Source: Flavobacteriia bacterium | Lineage (GTDB): Bacteria; Bacteroidota; Bacteroidia; Flavobacteriales; Flavobacteriaceae | Length of the DNA stretch: 5,920 nt | Assembly (NCBI GenBank): GCA_003973375.1 | Contig: QNYL01000007.1 | Span: 1 to 5,920 of the forward strand | Direction: 5' to 3' | In this document: in pieces, positions 1-5,920 of the stretch | Layout: every line of letters starts with the position of its first letter | Position numbering within the stretch: the first letter of the stretch is position 1 | The notes under the pieces: generated by a model | What the model was told of the DNA's origin: nothing | The model's database searches: none | Seen by the model: the letters and a program-made list of their open reading frames with translations, nothing else | Translations under genes and position numbers: made by a program

Positions 1-47
1 CCTTATTATATTTTTCTTATCAATTTTATTTAGGAATCTATTCCACA

Positions 48-62
48 AGCCTCGTAGAGGCT
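48..62 (+). repeat. REP-like hairpin P1, copy A
   Basis: Perfect stem GCCTC (49-53) with GAGGC (57-61) around GTA; the outer A48-T62 pair extends it to six base pairs. It differs in stem sequence from the other three hairpins but keeps the three-base loop. The downstream tail ends in GTAAAC about 19 bases from the stem. Stem and loop are identical in copy B. Confidence 0.8.
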
Positions 63-98
63 AACTATTAGTAAACACTATGACGTAAAAACATTAAC

Positions 99-113
99 AG
101 CTCCGTAGGAGCG
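99..113 (+). repeat. REP-like hairpin P2, copy A
   Basis: Stem GCTCC (100-104) with GGAGC (108-112) around loop GTA. The 15-base core agccc-type unit (AGCTCC-GTA-GGAGCG) is almost the exact inverse of P3, so P2 and P3 could also pair with each other and form a long stem-loop enclosing the intervening 63 bases. Confidence 0.8.
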
Positions 114-175
114 TCCTTTCCTTTTCAATCTTTAAAACGATATCTATTAAAATATCACATTTAGATAATCAGGCC

Positions 176-188
176 GCTCCTATGGAGC
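176..188 (-). repeat. REP-like hairpin P3, copy A (inverted)
   Basis: Stem GCTCC (176-180) with GGAGC (184-188) around TAT. Read on the minus strand it is AGCTCC-ATA-GGAGCG followed by a tail ending CTAAAT, matching P2 in layout, so this unit is inverted relative to P1 and P2. It is identical in copy B. Confidence 0.8.
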
Positions 189-224
189 TATTTTCTATAC
201 GGTTTTTTATTTCTAAGAATGGCA

Positions 225-239
225 GGCTCCTCTGGAGCC
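225..239 (-). repeat. REP-like hairpin P4, copy A (inverted)
   Basis: Perfect six-base-pair stem GGCTCC (225-230) with GGAGCC (234-239) around TCT. On the minus strand the tail runs to AGAAAT about 19 bases from the stem. In copy B all three loop bases differ while all twelve stem bases are kept. Confidence 0.8.
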
Positions 240-324
240 ATATCCGTTTATCTTATTGCAATGATTATATGAAATGAAAGGTTATGACACCTGCCTCGCC
301 ATAGGTGGGTTCGACTCTATACTC

Positions 325-351
325 ATCCCTTTTCGCTTATCCCTTTTCGCT
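325..351. repeat. 14-nt direct repeat, two units (copy A)
   Basis: ATCCCTTTTCGCT occurs at 325-337 and again at 339-351, a period of 14 bases. The pair is kept at the same place in copy B, with one substitution in the second unit. No function is visible. It lies between the hairpin cluster and the ATCTGCG-rich motif. Confidence 0.75.
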
Positions 352-360
352 GGTATAAGT

Positions 361-390
361 CTCCCGCAGATCTCGCTGATTAACGCAGAT
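361..390 (-). repeat. ATCTGCG-rich repeat motif (copy A)
   Basis: Read on the minus strand it begins ATCTGCGTTAATCAGCGAG and then repeats ATCTGCGGGAG, so the ATCTGCG heptamer occurs twice. From memory, ATCTGCGTAAATCTGCG-like strings are scattered through intergenic DNA of many Bacteroidota. That is recollection, not a search. It forms the right border of the duplicated element. The first part is unchanged in copy B, while the second heptamer has drifted. Confidence 0.6.
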
Positions 391-503
391 AAAATTGTTT
401 GTTGTTTTGGGTTTTATTGTTATGTGTTATATAAAATTAAAAAATTGAAGGATTAAAAGATTTAAAAATTGGCTCATCCCTTCCCTGATGATATTTTCCT
501 TTT
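391..503. other. AT-rich spacer between the two element copies
   Basis: This spacer is very AT-rich and has no equivalent after copy B, so the duplicated block does not include it. I see no gene, RNA or terminator. Its one notable piece is 451-470, which is nearly the inverse of 941-959. Confidence 0.6.
451..470 (+). repeat. Left arm of an imperfect inverted repeat flanking copy B
   Basis: The bases GATTAAAAGATTTAAAAATT match the reverse complement of 941-959 except for one substitution and one gap. Together the arms bracket copy B (about 509 bp overall). Because the arm is almost pure A and T, chance similarity is possible. No matching arm is visible beside copy A within the window. Confidence 0.4.
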
Positions 504-517
504 GAATCCATTTCGCA

Positions 518-532
518 AGCCTCGTAGAGGCT
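518..532 (+). repeat. REP-like hairpin P1, copy B
   Basis: Stem GCCTC (519-523) with GAGGC (527-531) around GTA, identical to copy A. The tail here reads TTTGTAAAAC, closer to the TTTGTA-type tail that I recall from similar Bacteroidota repeats. Confidence 0.8.
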
Positions 533-570
533 AACTATTTGTAAAACACTATGATATAAAAACATTAAAA

Positions 571-583
571 GCTCCGTAGGGGC
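571..583 (+). repeat. REP-like hairpin P2, copy B
   Basis: Stem GCTCC (571-575) with GGGGC (579-583) around GTA. The single change from GGAGC would leave a G-U wobble in RNA but a mismatch in single-stranded DNA. It is the only stem in either copy with a defect. Confidence 0.75.
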
Positions 584-647
584 GTCCTGTCCTTTTCAAT
601 CCCTTAAAACGATATTTATTATAATATTCCATTTAGATAATCAGGCC

Positions 648-660
648 GCTCCTATGGAGC
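648..660 (-). repeat. REP-like hairpin P3, copy B (inverted)
   Basis: Stem GCTCC (648-652) with GGAGC (656-660) around TAT, the same as copy A. Its flanks (AATCAGGCC on the left, TATTTTCTATACGG on the right) are also unchanged between the copies. Confidence 0.8.
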
Positions 661-696
661 TATTTTCTATACGGTTTATTATTTCTAAGAATGGCA

Positions 697-711
697 GGCT
701 CCCACGGAGCC
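697..711 (-). repeat. REP-like hairpin P4, copy B (inverted)
   Basis: Six-base-pair stem GGCTCC (697-702) with GGAGCC (706-711) around CAC. The loop differs from copy A (TCT) at every base while the stem is perfect. On the minus strand no T-run follows, so it does not look like an intrinsic terminator for the operon. Confidence 0.8.
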
Positions 712-796
712 ATATCCGTTTATCTTATTGCGATGATTATATGAAATGAAAGGTAATGACGCCTGCCTCGCCATAGGTGGGTTAGATTCTATACTC

Positions 797-823
797 ATCC
801 CTTTTCGCTTATCCCTATTCGCT
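797..823. repeat. 14-nt direct repeat, two units (copy B)
   Basis: ATCCCTTTTCGCT at 797-809 is followed by ATCCCTATTCGCT at 811-823. It is the counterpart of 325-351 with one substitution in the second unit. Confidence 0.7.
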
Positions 824-832
824 GGTATAATT

Positions 833-862
833 CTCCCACAAATCTCGCTGATTAACGCAGAT
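833..862 (-). repeat. ATCTGCG-rich repeat motif (copy B)
   Basis: On the minus strand it begins ATCTGCGTTAATCAGCGAG exactly as in copy A, then continues ATTTGTGGGAG where copy A has ATCTGCGGGAG. The similarity between the two copies ends here, which sets the right border of the element. Confidence 0.6.
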
Positions 863-966
863 TGATATGTAAAGATGTAGGCTCTATGCTTTATGCAATA
901 GATTCTTCCAACTCCCGACTTCGGCCTTCCGACTCCTGGCAATTTTAAATCTTTCAATCACCCGAA
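863..966. other. Gap between copy B and the kdnB-like gene
   Basis: This stretch lies downstream of the operon. It holds short C/T-rich direct repeats (CTTCCAACTCC at 905-915, CTTCCGACTCC at 926-936) and a tiny CCGA-CT-TCGG palindrome (915-924). I find no stable hairpin followed by a T-run on the minus strand, so the operon's termination signal is not evident. The inverse arm of 451-470 sits at 941-959. Confidence 0.5.
941..959 (-). repeat. Right arm of an imperfect inverted repeat flanking copy B
   Basis: The reverse complement reads GATTGAAAGATTTAAAATT and pairs with 451-470 apart from one substitution and one gap. It ends 7 bp short of the kdnB-like stop codon. The low complexity keeps confidence down. 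Confidence 0.4.
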
Positions 967-2064
967 TCACATCTTCTCGTAAAGTGATCTCAGTTTCTCT
1001 CTGGTGATGGTTTTTTGCCAGTCTTTGCCCAATGCATTTTCCCAAAGCGGTACAAGTCCAAGGGCAATATCGATCATAATATCAAATTCTTTATCGGTAA
1101 GATCTTTACAAACGCCCTGCGGTATTTCAACCTGATGCTTATCTACCATTTTCTTAAATTCAGCAACACCATCAGGATAAAATTCTTCAAGCTGGTTAAA
1201 AGCAATACAGTTTCCAACCCCATGCTTGGTTCCCAGTAAATACCCCAGACCATAACTCATTGCATGAGCAACACCTACCTGCGAATAAGCAATACTCATT
1301 CCTCCATGCCAGGATGCCATCATTAATTTTTCTTGTGATTCTTCATCACGAACATCTTTTTCCAGAAATACTTCACGACAAAGTTCAAGTGATTTTTCAC
1401 CATAACTCTGAGAAAATGCATTCAGATAAGTACCGTTTAAAGATTCAATACAATGGATATAACAATCCATTCCGGTATAAAACCATTGATTTTTTGGGGT
1501 ATCCTTGGTGAGTTCAGGATCCAGAATAACCTGATCAAAAGGTGTATAATCAGAATTCATACCTAATTTCCGAACCGGACCTGTTAAAACTGTTGTGCGG
1601 GAAACTTCAGATCCTGTTCCGGAGATTGTAGGAATTCCCACATGATATATGGCCGGATATTTTACCAGATCCCAGCCCTGATAATCTGCGGAGGAACCCG
1701 GATTGGTAAGCATCAGTGCAATCGCTTTGGCATAATCAAGCATAGCCCCCCCTCCTATCCCGATAATTCCGGAAGGAAGTTCATCAAATTCTTCAACAAT
1801 CTGATCTCTGTATTGGTCTACAAGTATTGTTTTTGGTTCTTCTTCTGCACTTATAAAAATGATCTTGTCATTATATCGAAGTGGAATTCTGTCAATCATC
1901 CACGGGTTTCCCTCAAAAACATCGTCTATTATATAAATAAACGGTGCTTTTTTATTTTTTCGTTTAGGTTCAATAATATCTCCTACCTGATTAAGACTTC
2001 CTCTTCCGAATACCACCCGCTTTACCATTGGGAAGTTTTTATGTTCTGGATTTTTATAACTCAT
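967..2064 (-). CDS. kdnB: Iron-type alcohol dehydrogenase family, probable Kdo 8-oxidase (KdnB-like)
   Basis: Probable cytoplasmic enzyme oxidising the C8 hydroxyl of free Kdo to an aldehyde, the first step from Kdo to 8-amino-Kdo. The 365 residues fit group III (iron-containing) alcohol dehydrogenases. Visible are the dinucleotide-binding GIGGGAMLD (102-110), the SGTGSE loop (148-153), and four metal ligands in their usual settings: Asp200 and His204 (GMDCYIHCIES), His267 (VGVAHAMSY) and His281 (KHGVGNC). Everything needed for activity seems intact. The electron acceptor cannot be read from sequence: the family normally uses NAD(P), while I recall the Shewanella enzyme being classed as an oxygen-using oxidase. 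It is last in a run with kdnA-like and kdsB-like genes, 64 bp after the latter, and that context is the main reason for the specific call. Alternative: a generic alcohol dehydrogenase. The ATG start follows an AT-rich leader without Shine-Dalgarno. Confidence 0.82.
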   Translation of the reverse strand: MSYKNPEHKNFPMVKRVVFGRGSLNQVGDIIEPKRKNKKAPFIYIIDDVFEGNPWMIDRIPLRYNDKIIFISAEEEPKTILVDQYRDQIVEEFDELPSGIIGIGGGAMLDYAKAIALMLTNPGSSADYQGWDLVKYPAIYHVGIPTISGTGSEVSRTTVLTGPVRKLGMNSDYTPFDQVILDPELTKDTPKNQWFYTGMDCYIHCIESLNGTYLNAFSQSYGEKSLELCREVFLEKDVRDEESQEKLMMASWHGGMSIAYSQVGVAHAMSYGLGYLLGTKHGVGNCIAFNQLEEFYPDGVAEFKKMVDKHQVEIPQGVCKDLTDKEFDIMIDIALGLVPLWENALGKDWQKTITREKLRSLYEKM

Positions 2065-2128
2065 TTTATTGGTCTTTGATTTATTTTTATGCTAATTATT
2101 TTATATCTGACTGATCGTTTTAAACCAA
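2065..2128 (-). other. Short gap between kdsB-like and kdnB-like genes
   Basis: The 64 bp are AT-rich. ATTGGT near the kdsB-like stop (2129-2124 on the minus strand) and ACCAAT just before the kdnB-like start (2073-2068) are inverted copies that could loop out most of the gap. No clear TAnnTTTG promoter element is seen, so co-transcription with the upstream pair is the simplest reading. Confidence 0.4.
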
Positions 2129-2863
2129 TCATAATTTTTTATAAAATTGTACTGCTTTTTTAAGATCTTCCGGTGTATCTATCTCAATACCCATATAACC
2201 GGTTTCCACCATTTTTATGTTTTTCCCATATTCGAGAAAACGAATACACTCTACTTTTTCGGTAGCTTCAAGAGTACGCATGGGTAAACGGTAAAAATCG
2301 AGAATAGCCTGCTTTCTAAAAGCATAAACCCCGATATGCTCATAGTATCTGGCTCCGGCATCCTTATCTCTTGGGTAAGGAATTGGAGAACGTGAAAAGT
2401 ATAAGGCGAAATTATCTTGATCGACAATTACTTTTACGTAGTTCGGATCGGTTATATCTTTCCAGTCGTGCATTTCCTGCATCAGTGAGGCCAGATCGAT
2501 CTTATCGGCATCGGCTCCTTTAAAAACAGCCACCACTTTTTGCAAGGGTTCCTTTTTTACAAAAGGTTCATCTCCCTGCACATTAACAACAATATCCACA
2601 TCGAGATTTTCCACAGCCTCAGCAATCCTGTCGGTACCACATTCATGCTCTTTAATGCTCATAATGGCTTTACCTCCGTTCTCTTCAACTACGCCTTTGA
2701 TGATCTCACTATCGGTTACCACATAAACTTCATCAAAAAGATTTGTAGCTTTAGTTGCTTCATAGGTTCTTACGATAACAGGTTTTCCTCCCAGATCGGC
2801 CATTAATTTTCCTGGAAAACGGGTGGCTCCGTACCGGGCCGGGATCATGGCTATAACTTTCAT
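2129..2863 (-). CDS. kdsB: 3-deoxy-manno-octulosonate cytidylyltransferase (KdsB family), likely acting on 8-amino-Kdo
   Basis: Cytoplasmic sugar nucleotidyltransferase that couples Kdo, or here probably 8-amino-Kdo, to CMP from CTP, giving the donor used by the Kdo transferase on lipid A. The 244 residues match the usual length of about 245 to 250. Family motifs are clear: the CTP-binding [13 protein letters not shown] (8-20), CGTDRIAEA (75-83), NVQGDEPF (94-101, Asp98 being the expected magnesium ligand), [11 protein letters not shown] (156-166), HIGVYAF (176-182) and the C-terminal EIDTPEDL (227-234). The LEQLR stretch of the enterobacterial enzyme reads VECIR (204-208) here, which I believe is normal for Bacteroidota. 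The ATG directly follows the TAA of the kdnA-like gene (TAAATG), indicating translational coupling. The choice of amino-Kdo over Kdo as substrate is inferred from the neighbours only. Confidence 0.93.
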   Translation of the reverse strand: MKVIAMIPARYGATRFPGKLMADLGGKPVIVRTYEATKATNLFDEVYVVTDSEIIKGVVEENGGKAIMSIKEHECGTDRIAEAVENLDVDIVVNVQGDEPFVKKEPLQKVVAVFKGADADKIDLASLMQEMHDWKDITDPNYVKVIVDQDNFALYFSRSPIPYPRDKDAGARYYEHIGVYAFRKQAILDFYRLPMRTLEATEKVECIRFLEYGKNIKMVETGYMGIEIDTPEDLKKAVQFYKKL

Positions 2864-4057
2864 TTATAATACAGATTTAATTGCTTCTACCATTTTTTTT
2901 GCTCTTTCGTGTACTTCCTCCTCAGTCCATGATAATTTGATCAGACAGGAAATGTTACGTGAAATATAATCGTCAGACTGTTTAAATTCCTTATTTTTCA
3001 GATCCTGCATGCCTTTTTTGATCTCATCAGATAGAGGGAAAAGCGTTTTCAATTCTTTTAGATGATTCCATTTACGGATATAATGCCAGTTGTTATCAAA
3101 ATAATTCCAGTACGCATCGATTCCGTATTCCTGAAAAGCCTTCACCACTTTGTTGCTCAGTTCGGCCGTAGGCATAAAAAACGATAAAAAGGTAGCCGAA
3201 TCGCCATCTTCATCAGGAATTCTTCTAAAAGAAACTTCAGAAATAGTACTCAGGGCATCTTTCAGGATCTTTTTATGCTTTCGCTGAAGGGAAATAAATT
3301 CATCAGTTCTTTTTATCTGTGCGAGTCCAACAGCAGCATTCAGTTCTGATATACGGTAATTGTATCCCATAAAAGGATGTTCTTCAGCCCCGCGGTCATT
3401 TCCTACATGGTCATGGCCGTGATCAGAATAATGATCGGCATTTACGGCCAGATCACTTTTATTGGTAACCAATGCGCCTCCTTCACCACAGGTAATGGTT
3501 TTCACATAATCAAAAGAATAACAGCCTACATCGCCAATGGTTCCAAGTGCTTTTCCTTTGTAAGTGCCGGCATAAGCCTGACAGGCATCTTCAAGTAGAA
3601 AAAGATTGTGTTTATCACAAAGTGCTTTTAACGCATCGAGATCGGCCATTGAGCCACACATATGCACCGGCATGATCACTTTGGTCTTTTCTGTAATTGC
3701 CGCTTCAACAGCATTCGGATCAAGGGTTAAAGTATCGTCAATATCTACCAGAACCGGAGTCGCCCCCGCGTTGATAATCGATTCAAAACTTGCCACAAAA
3801 GTAAAAGTAGGCATGATCACTTCATCCCCGGAACCCACGCCTAATACGGCCAGAGCCACATTTAAAGCCGTAGTACCGCTGGTGGTAAGCTGTGCGTGTT
3901 TAACCTTAAGTTTGTTTTGTAATTCTTTTTCGAGTTCTTTTGCTTTCCAGTGACCGTTTCGCATTCCGTCAAATCCGTAGCGCATCAGGACACCGGTATA
4001 GAGTACATCGAGTACTTCTTTTCTTTCGGCTTCTCCAAATAGTTCAAATCCGGGCAT
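2864..4057 (-). CDS. kdnA: DegT/DnrJ/EryC1/StrS family PLP aminotransferase, probable 8-amino-Kdo synthase (KdnA-like)
   Basis: Probable PLP-dependent aminotransferase converting the C8 aldehyde of oxidised Kdo to 8-amino-3,8-dideoxy-manno-octulosonate, probably with glutamate as donor. The 397 residues suit the sugar aminotransferase family. Visible are the phosphate-binding TTSGTTAL (58-65), EDACQAY with PLP-contacting Asp157 (156-162), the active-site Lys186 in SFDYVKTITCGEGG (181-194), and NYRISELNAAVG (233-244). A His/Asp-rich stretch at 209-217 (HYSDHGHDH) follows the active-site region. The start MPGFELFGEAE is typical of the family and lies about 26 bp after a good TAnnTTTG element. 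Taken alone, the family covers many nucleotide-sugar aminotransferases. The immediate kdsB-like and kdnB-like neighbours make the Kdo8N role the best explanation. First gene of the proposed three-gene operon. Confidence 0.85.
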   Translation of the reverse strand: MPGFELFGEAERKEVLDVLYTGVLMRYGFDGMRNGHWKAKELEKELQNKLKVKHAQLTTSGTTALNVALAVLGVGSGDEVIMPTFTFVASFESIINAGATPVLVDIDDTLTLDPNAVEAAITEKTKVIMPVHMCGSMADLDALKALCDKHNLFLLEDACQAYAGTYKGKALGTIGDVGCYSFDYVKTITCGEGGALVTNKSDLAVNADHYSDHGHDHVGNDRGAEEHPFMGYNYRISELNAAVGLAQIKRTDEFISLQRKHKKILKDALSTISEVSFRRIPDEDGDSATFLSFFMPTAELSNKVVKAFQEYGIDAYWNYFDNNWHYIRKWNHLKELKTLFPLSDEIKKGMQDLKNKEFKQSDDYISRNISCLIKLSWTEEEVHERAKKMVEAIKSVL

Positions 4058-4082
4058 AATTGTATGTTTTTTTTATGAATTT

Positions 4083-4117
4083 CAAATATAAATATTTATG
4101 ATGAGATCTCTTACAAA
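4083..4117 (-). promoter_or_regulatory. Probable Bacteroidota-type promoter for the kdnA-kdsB-kdnB genes
   Basis: On the minus strand TATATTTG (4090-4083) matches the TAnnTTTG minus-7 consensus exactly. A TTTG (4117-4114) lies 23 bases upstream as a minus-33 candidate, at the long end of the spacing range. The upstream box falls inside the last codons of the HAD gene. The start codon is about 26 bp beyond the minus-7 element, which allows a leader of about 20 bases. Confidence 0.5.
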
Positions 4118-4805
4118 TATGTTAAGATATCCTTTAAACGGGTAAAGGATCTGTAATCACCATTGTTTTGATGATCTTTTACTTCTTCATGGATCCAGGT
4201 GGTATGGAATGGAATATGAATAGCCTGGGTGCCGATCTTCAGCAAGGGCAATACATCCGACTTTAACGAATTGCCCACCATCAGAAATTCCGATTTCTTT
4301 ATTTCCAGCCGGTCGAGCAAACTCTGATAATTTTCTGTCTTTTTATCACTCAGGATCTCTATATGGTGAAAGTATTTTCCGAGTCCAGATTTTTTAAGTT
4401 TCCTTTCTTGATCAAGCAGATCTCCCTTGGTAGCCAGGATTAATTTGTATTTGGGTTGAAGCGTTTTTAAGGTTAATTCAACATCATCGAGTAATTCCAG
4501 GGGCTTTTCGAGCATTTCTTTCCCAATTCTAATGATCTTTTCAATGGTTTTTGTATCCACCCTGTAATTGGAAAGTTCGAGTGCTGTTTGTATCATCGAC
4601 AAGACAAAGCTTTTAATTCCGTAACCATAGAGGTGTAGGTTCTTCATTTCTGTTTTAAAAAGCTCCTGATCGATTTTATTTTTTGTTTCATACGGAGAAA
4701 GCAATTTCATGAATTTTTGTTCTGCCTCTCGGTAATAGGTTTCATTTACCCAAAGCGTATCATCTGCATCAAAGGCGATAACTTTTATGCTTTTATAGGT
4801 GTTCA

Positions 4806-4806
<1 letters not shown>
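4111..4806 (-). CDS. HAD-superfamily hydrolase (probable phosphatase, subfamily I cap)
   Basis: Probable cytoplasmic phosphatase with a metal-assisted aspartyl-phosphate mechanism; the substrate is not identifiable from sequence. In 231 residues the four HAD motifs are present: motif I DADDTLW (13-19) with nucleophile Asp13 and acid/base Asp15, motif II Thr126 in LILATKGD (122-129), motif III Lys155 or Lys156, and motif IV MVGNSLKSD (176-184) with Asp184; the usual GD is GN here. Residues 20 to about 110 between motifs I and II are mostly helical-looking, as in a C1 cap. The ATG shares one base with the manA stop (TGATG), so the two are probably translationally coupled. It is too long and too unlike the compact, capless KdsC phosphatase to be called Kdo-8-phosphate phosphatase, though it precedes a Kdo gene cluster. 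The overall look resembles YjjG-like and phosphoglycolate phosphatase-like enzymes. Confidence 0.85.

Positions 4807-5920
<1,114 letters not shown>

Larger units (their letters stand above)
34..390. repeat. Composite REP/BIME-like noncoding element, copy A
   Basis: First of two tandem copies of a structured noncoding element; the second lies 470 to 472 bp further right. Hand alignment gives about 27 substitutions and two single-base gaps over about 359 positions, roughly 92% identity. In order it holds four short hairpins (P1 to P4), a weak CACCT/AGGTG stem (288-307), a 14-nt direct repeat and an ATCTGCG-rich motif. P1 and P2 point right; P3 and P4 are the same kind of unit inverted, so tails face inward across about 63 bp. 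Seen directly: the repeats and stems. Inferred: kinship with REP elements moved by RAYT (Y1 transposase-like) proteins, since each unit is a hairpin with a fixed-length tail. No coding frame here is convincing. The left border is uncertain: weaker similarity may reach base 1 against about 483. Confidence 0.85.
504..862. repeat. Composite REP/BIME-like noncoding element, copy B
   Basis: Second copy of the element at 34-390, with the same order of four hairpins, the weak stem (here 760-764 with 775-779, one pair reduced to a wobble), the 14-nt direct repeat and the ATCTGCG-rich motif. It lies about 105 bp beyond the stop of the kdnB-like gene, so a read-through transcript of that operon would contain it in minus orientation. 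Substitutions fall mostly outside the stems: P1, P3 and P4 stems are unchanged and P2 has a change tolerated as a wobble in RNA. This suggests the hairpins matter more than the linking sequence, although the sample is small. Confidence 0.85.

Noticed and set aside
274..456. 60-residue open frame on the plus strand
   Set aside because: It runs through the repeat element and the AT-rich spacer, has no recognisable motif, and the equivalent frame is not preserved in copy B.
697..711. Intrinsic terminator for the kdnB-like operon
   Set aside because: The hairpin is short, lies about 255 bp beyond the stop codon and is not followed by a T-run on the minus strand.
685..957. 90-residue open frame on the minus strand
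   Set aside because: It is made of hairpin P4, the direct repeat and the ATCTGCG motif of copy B; the protein has no family features and copy A does not keep the frame.
1..966. CRISPR array
   Set aside because: The repeats are a few different short palindromes plus a two-copy long duplication; there are no regularly spaced identical repeats with unique spacers and no cas genes.
3606..3953. 115-residue plus-strand frame opposite the aminotransferase gene, and similar plus-strand frames at 1015-2079, 2540-2806 and 3377-3598
   Set aside because: All lie antisense to strongly supported genes and their translations show no motif; they are shadows of the real frames.

Overview
The window looks like chromosomal DNA of a member of the Bacteroidota, most likely a flavobacterium. 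It is AT-rich, starts lack Shine-Dalgarno sequences, a TAnnTTTG-type promoter element is present, and the proteins have flavobacterial character. This assignment rests on sequence character and recalled families, not on a search. All recognisable genes lie on the minus strand, so the genes read from right to left.

Right end (5920 to 4111): the window opens inside an ABC-F type ATPase frame. It shows the LSGGE signature and a Walker B-like segment, but stops just after [10 protein letters not shown], far short of a normal C-terminus. Its TGA overlaps the ATG of a class I mannose-6-phosphate isomerase gene (manA). The manA stop overlaps the start of a HAD-family phosphatase gene by one base (TGATG). 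ManA supplies or drains mannose-6-phosphate for cell-surface sugars. The substrate of the HAD enzyme is unknown.

Middle (4117 to 967): a probable promoter overlaps the end of the HAD gene and precedes three genes: a PLP-dependent sugar aminotransferase (kdnA-like), a CMP-Kdo synthetase (kdsB-like) and an iron-type alcohol dehydrogenase (kdnB-like). This is the gene set known from Shewanella for 8-amino-3,8-dideoxy-D-manno-octulosonate (Kdo8N). KdnB oxidises C8 of Kdo, KdnA aminates the resulting aldehyde, and KdsB activates the product with CMP for transfer to lipid A. The cluster therefore probably makes an amino-Kdo inner core for the lipopolysaccharide. Kdo synthesis genes (kdsD, kdsA, kdsC) and the transferase (waaA) are not in the window.

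Left end (1 to 966): no credible gene. It holds two tandem copies of a roughly 360-bp noncoding element, about 92% identical by hand count, offset by 470 to 472 bp. Each copy carries four short hairpins of the GCTCC-nnn-GGAGC type, two in one orientation and two in the opposite one, followed by a 14-nt direct repeat and an inverted ATCTGCG-rich motif. The layout resembles REP/BIME clusters mobilised by RAYT transposases, but no transposase is present. This duplicated structured element is the least explained part of the window.
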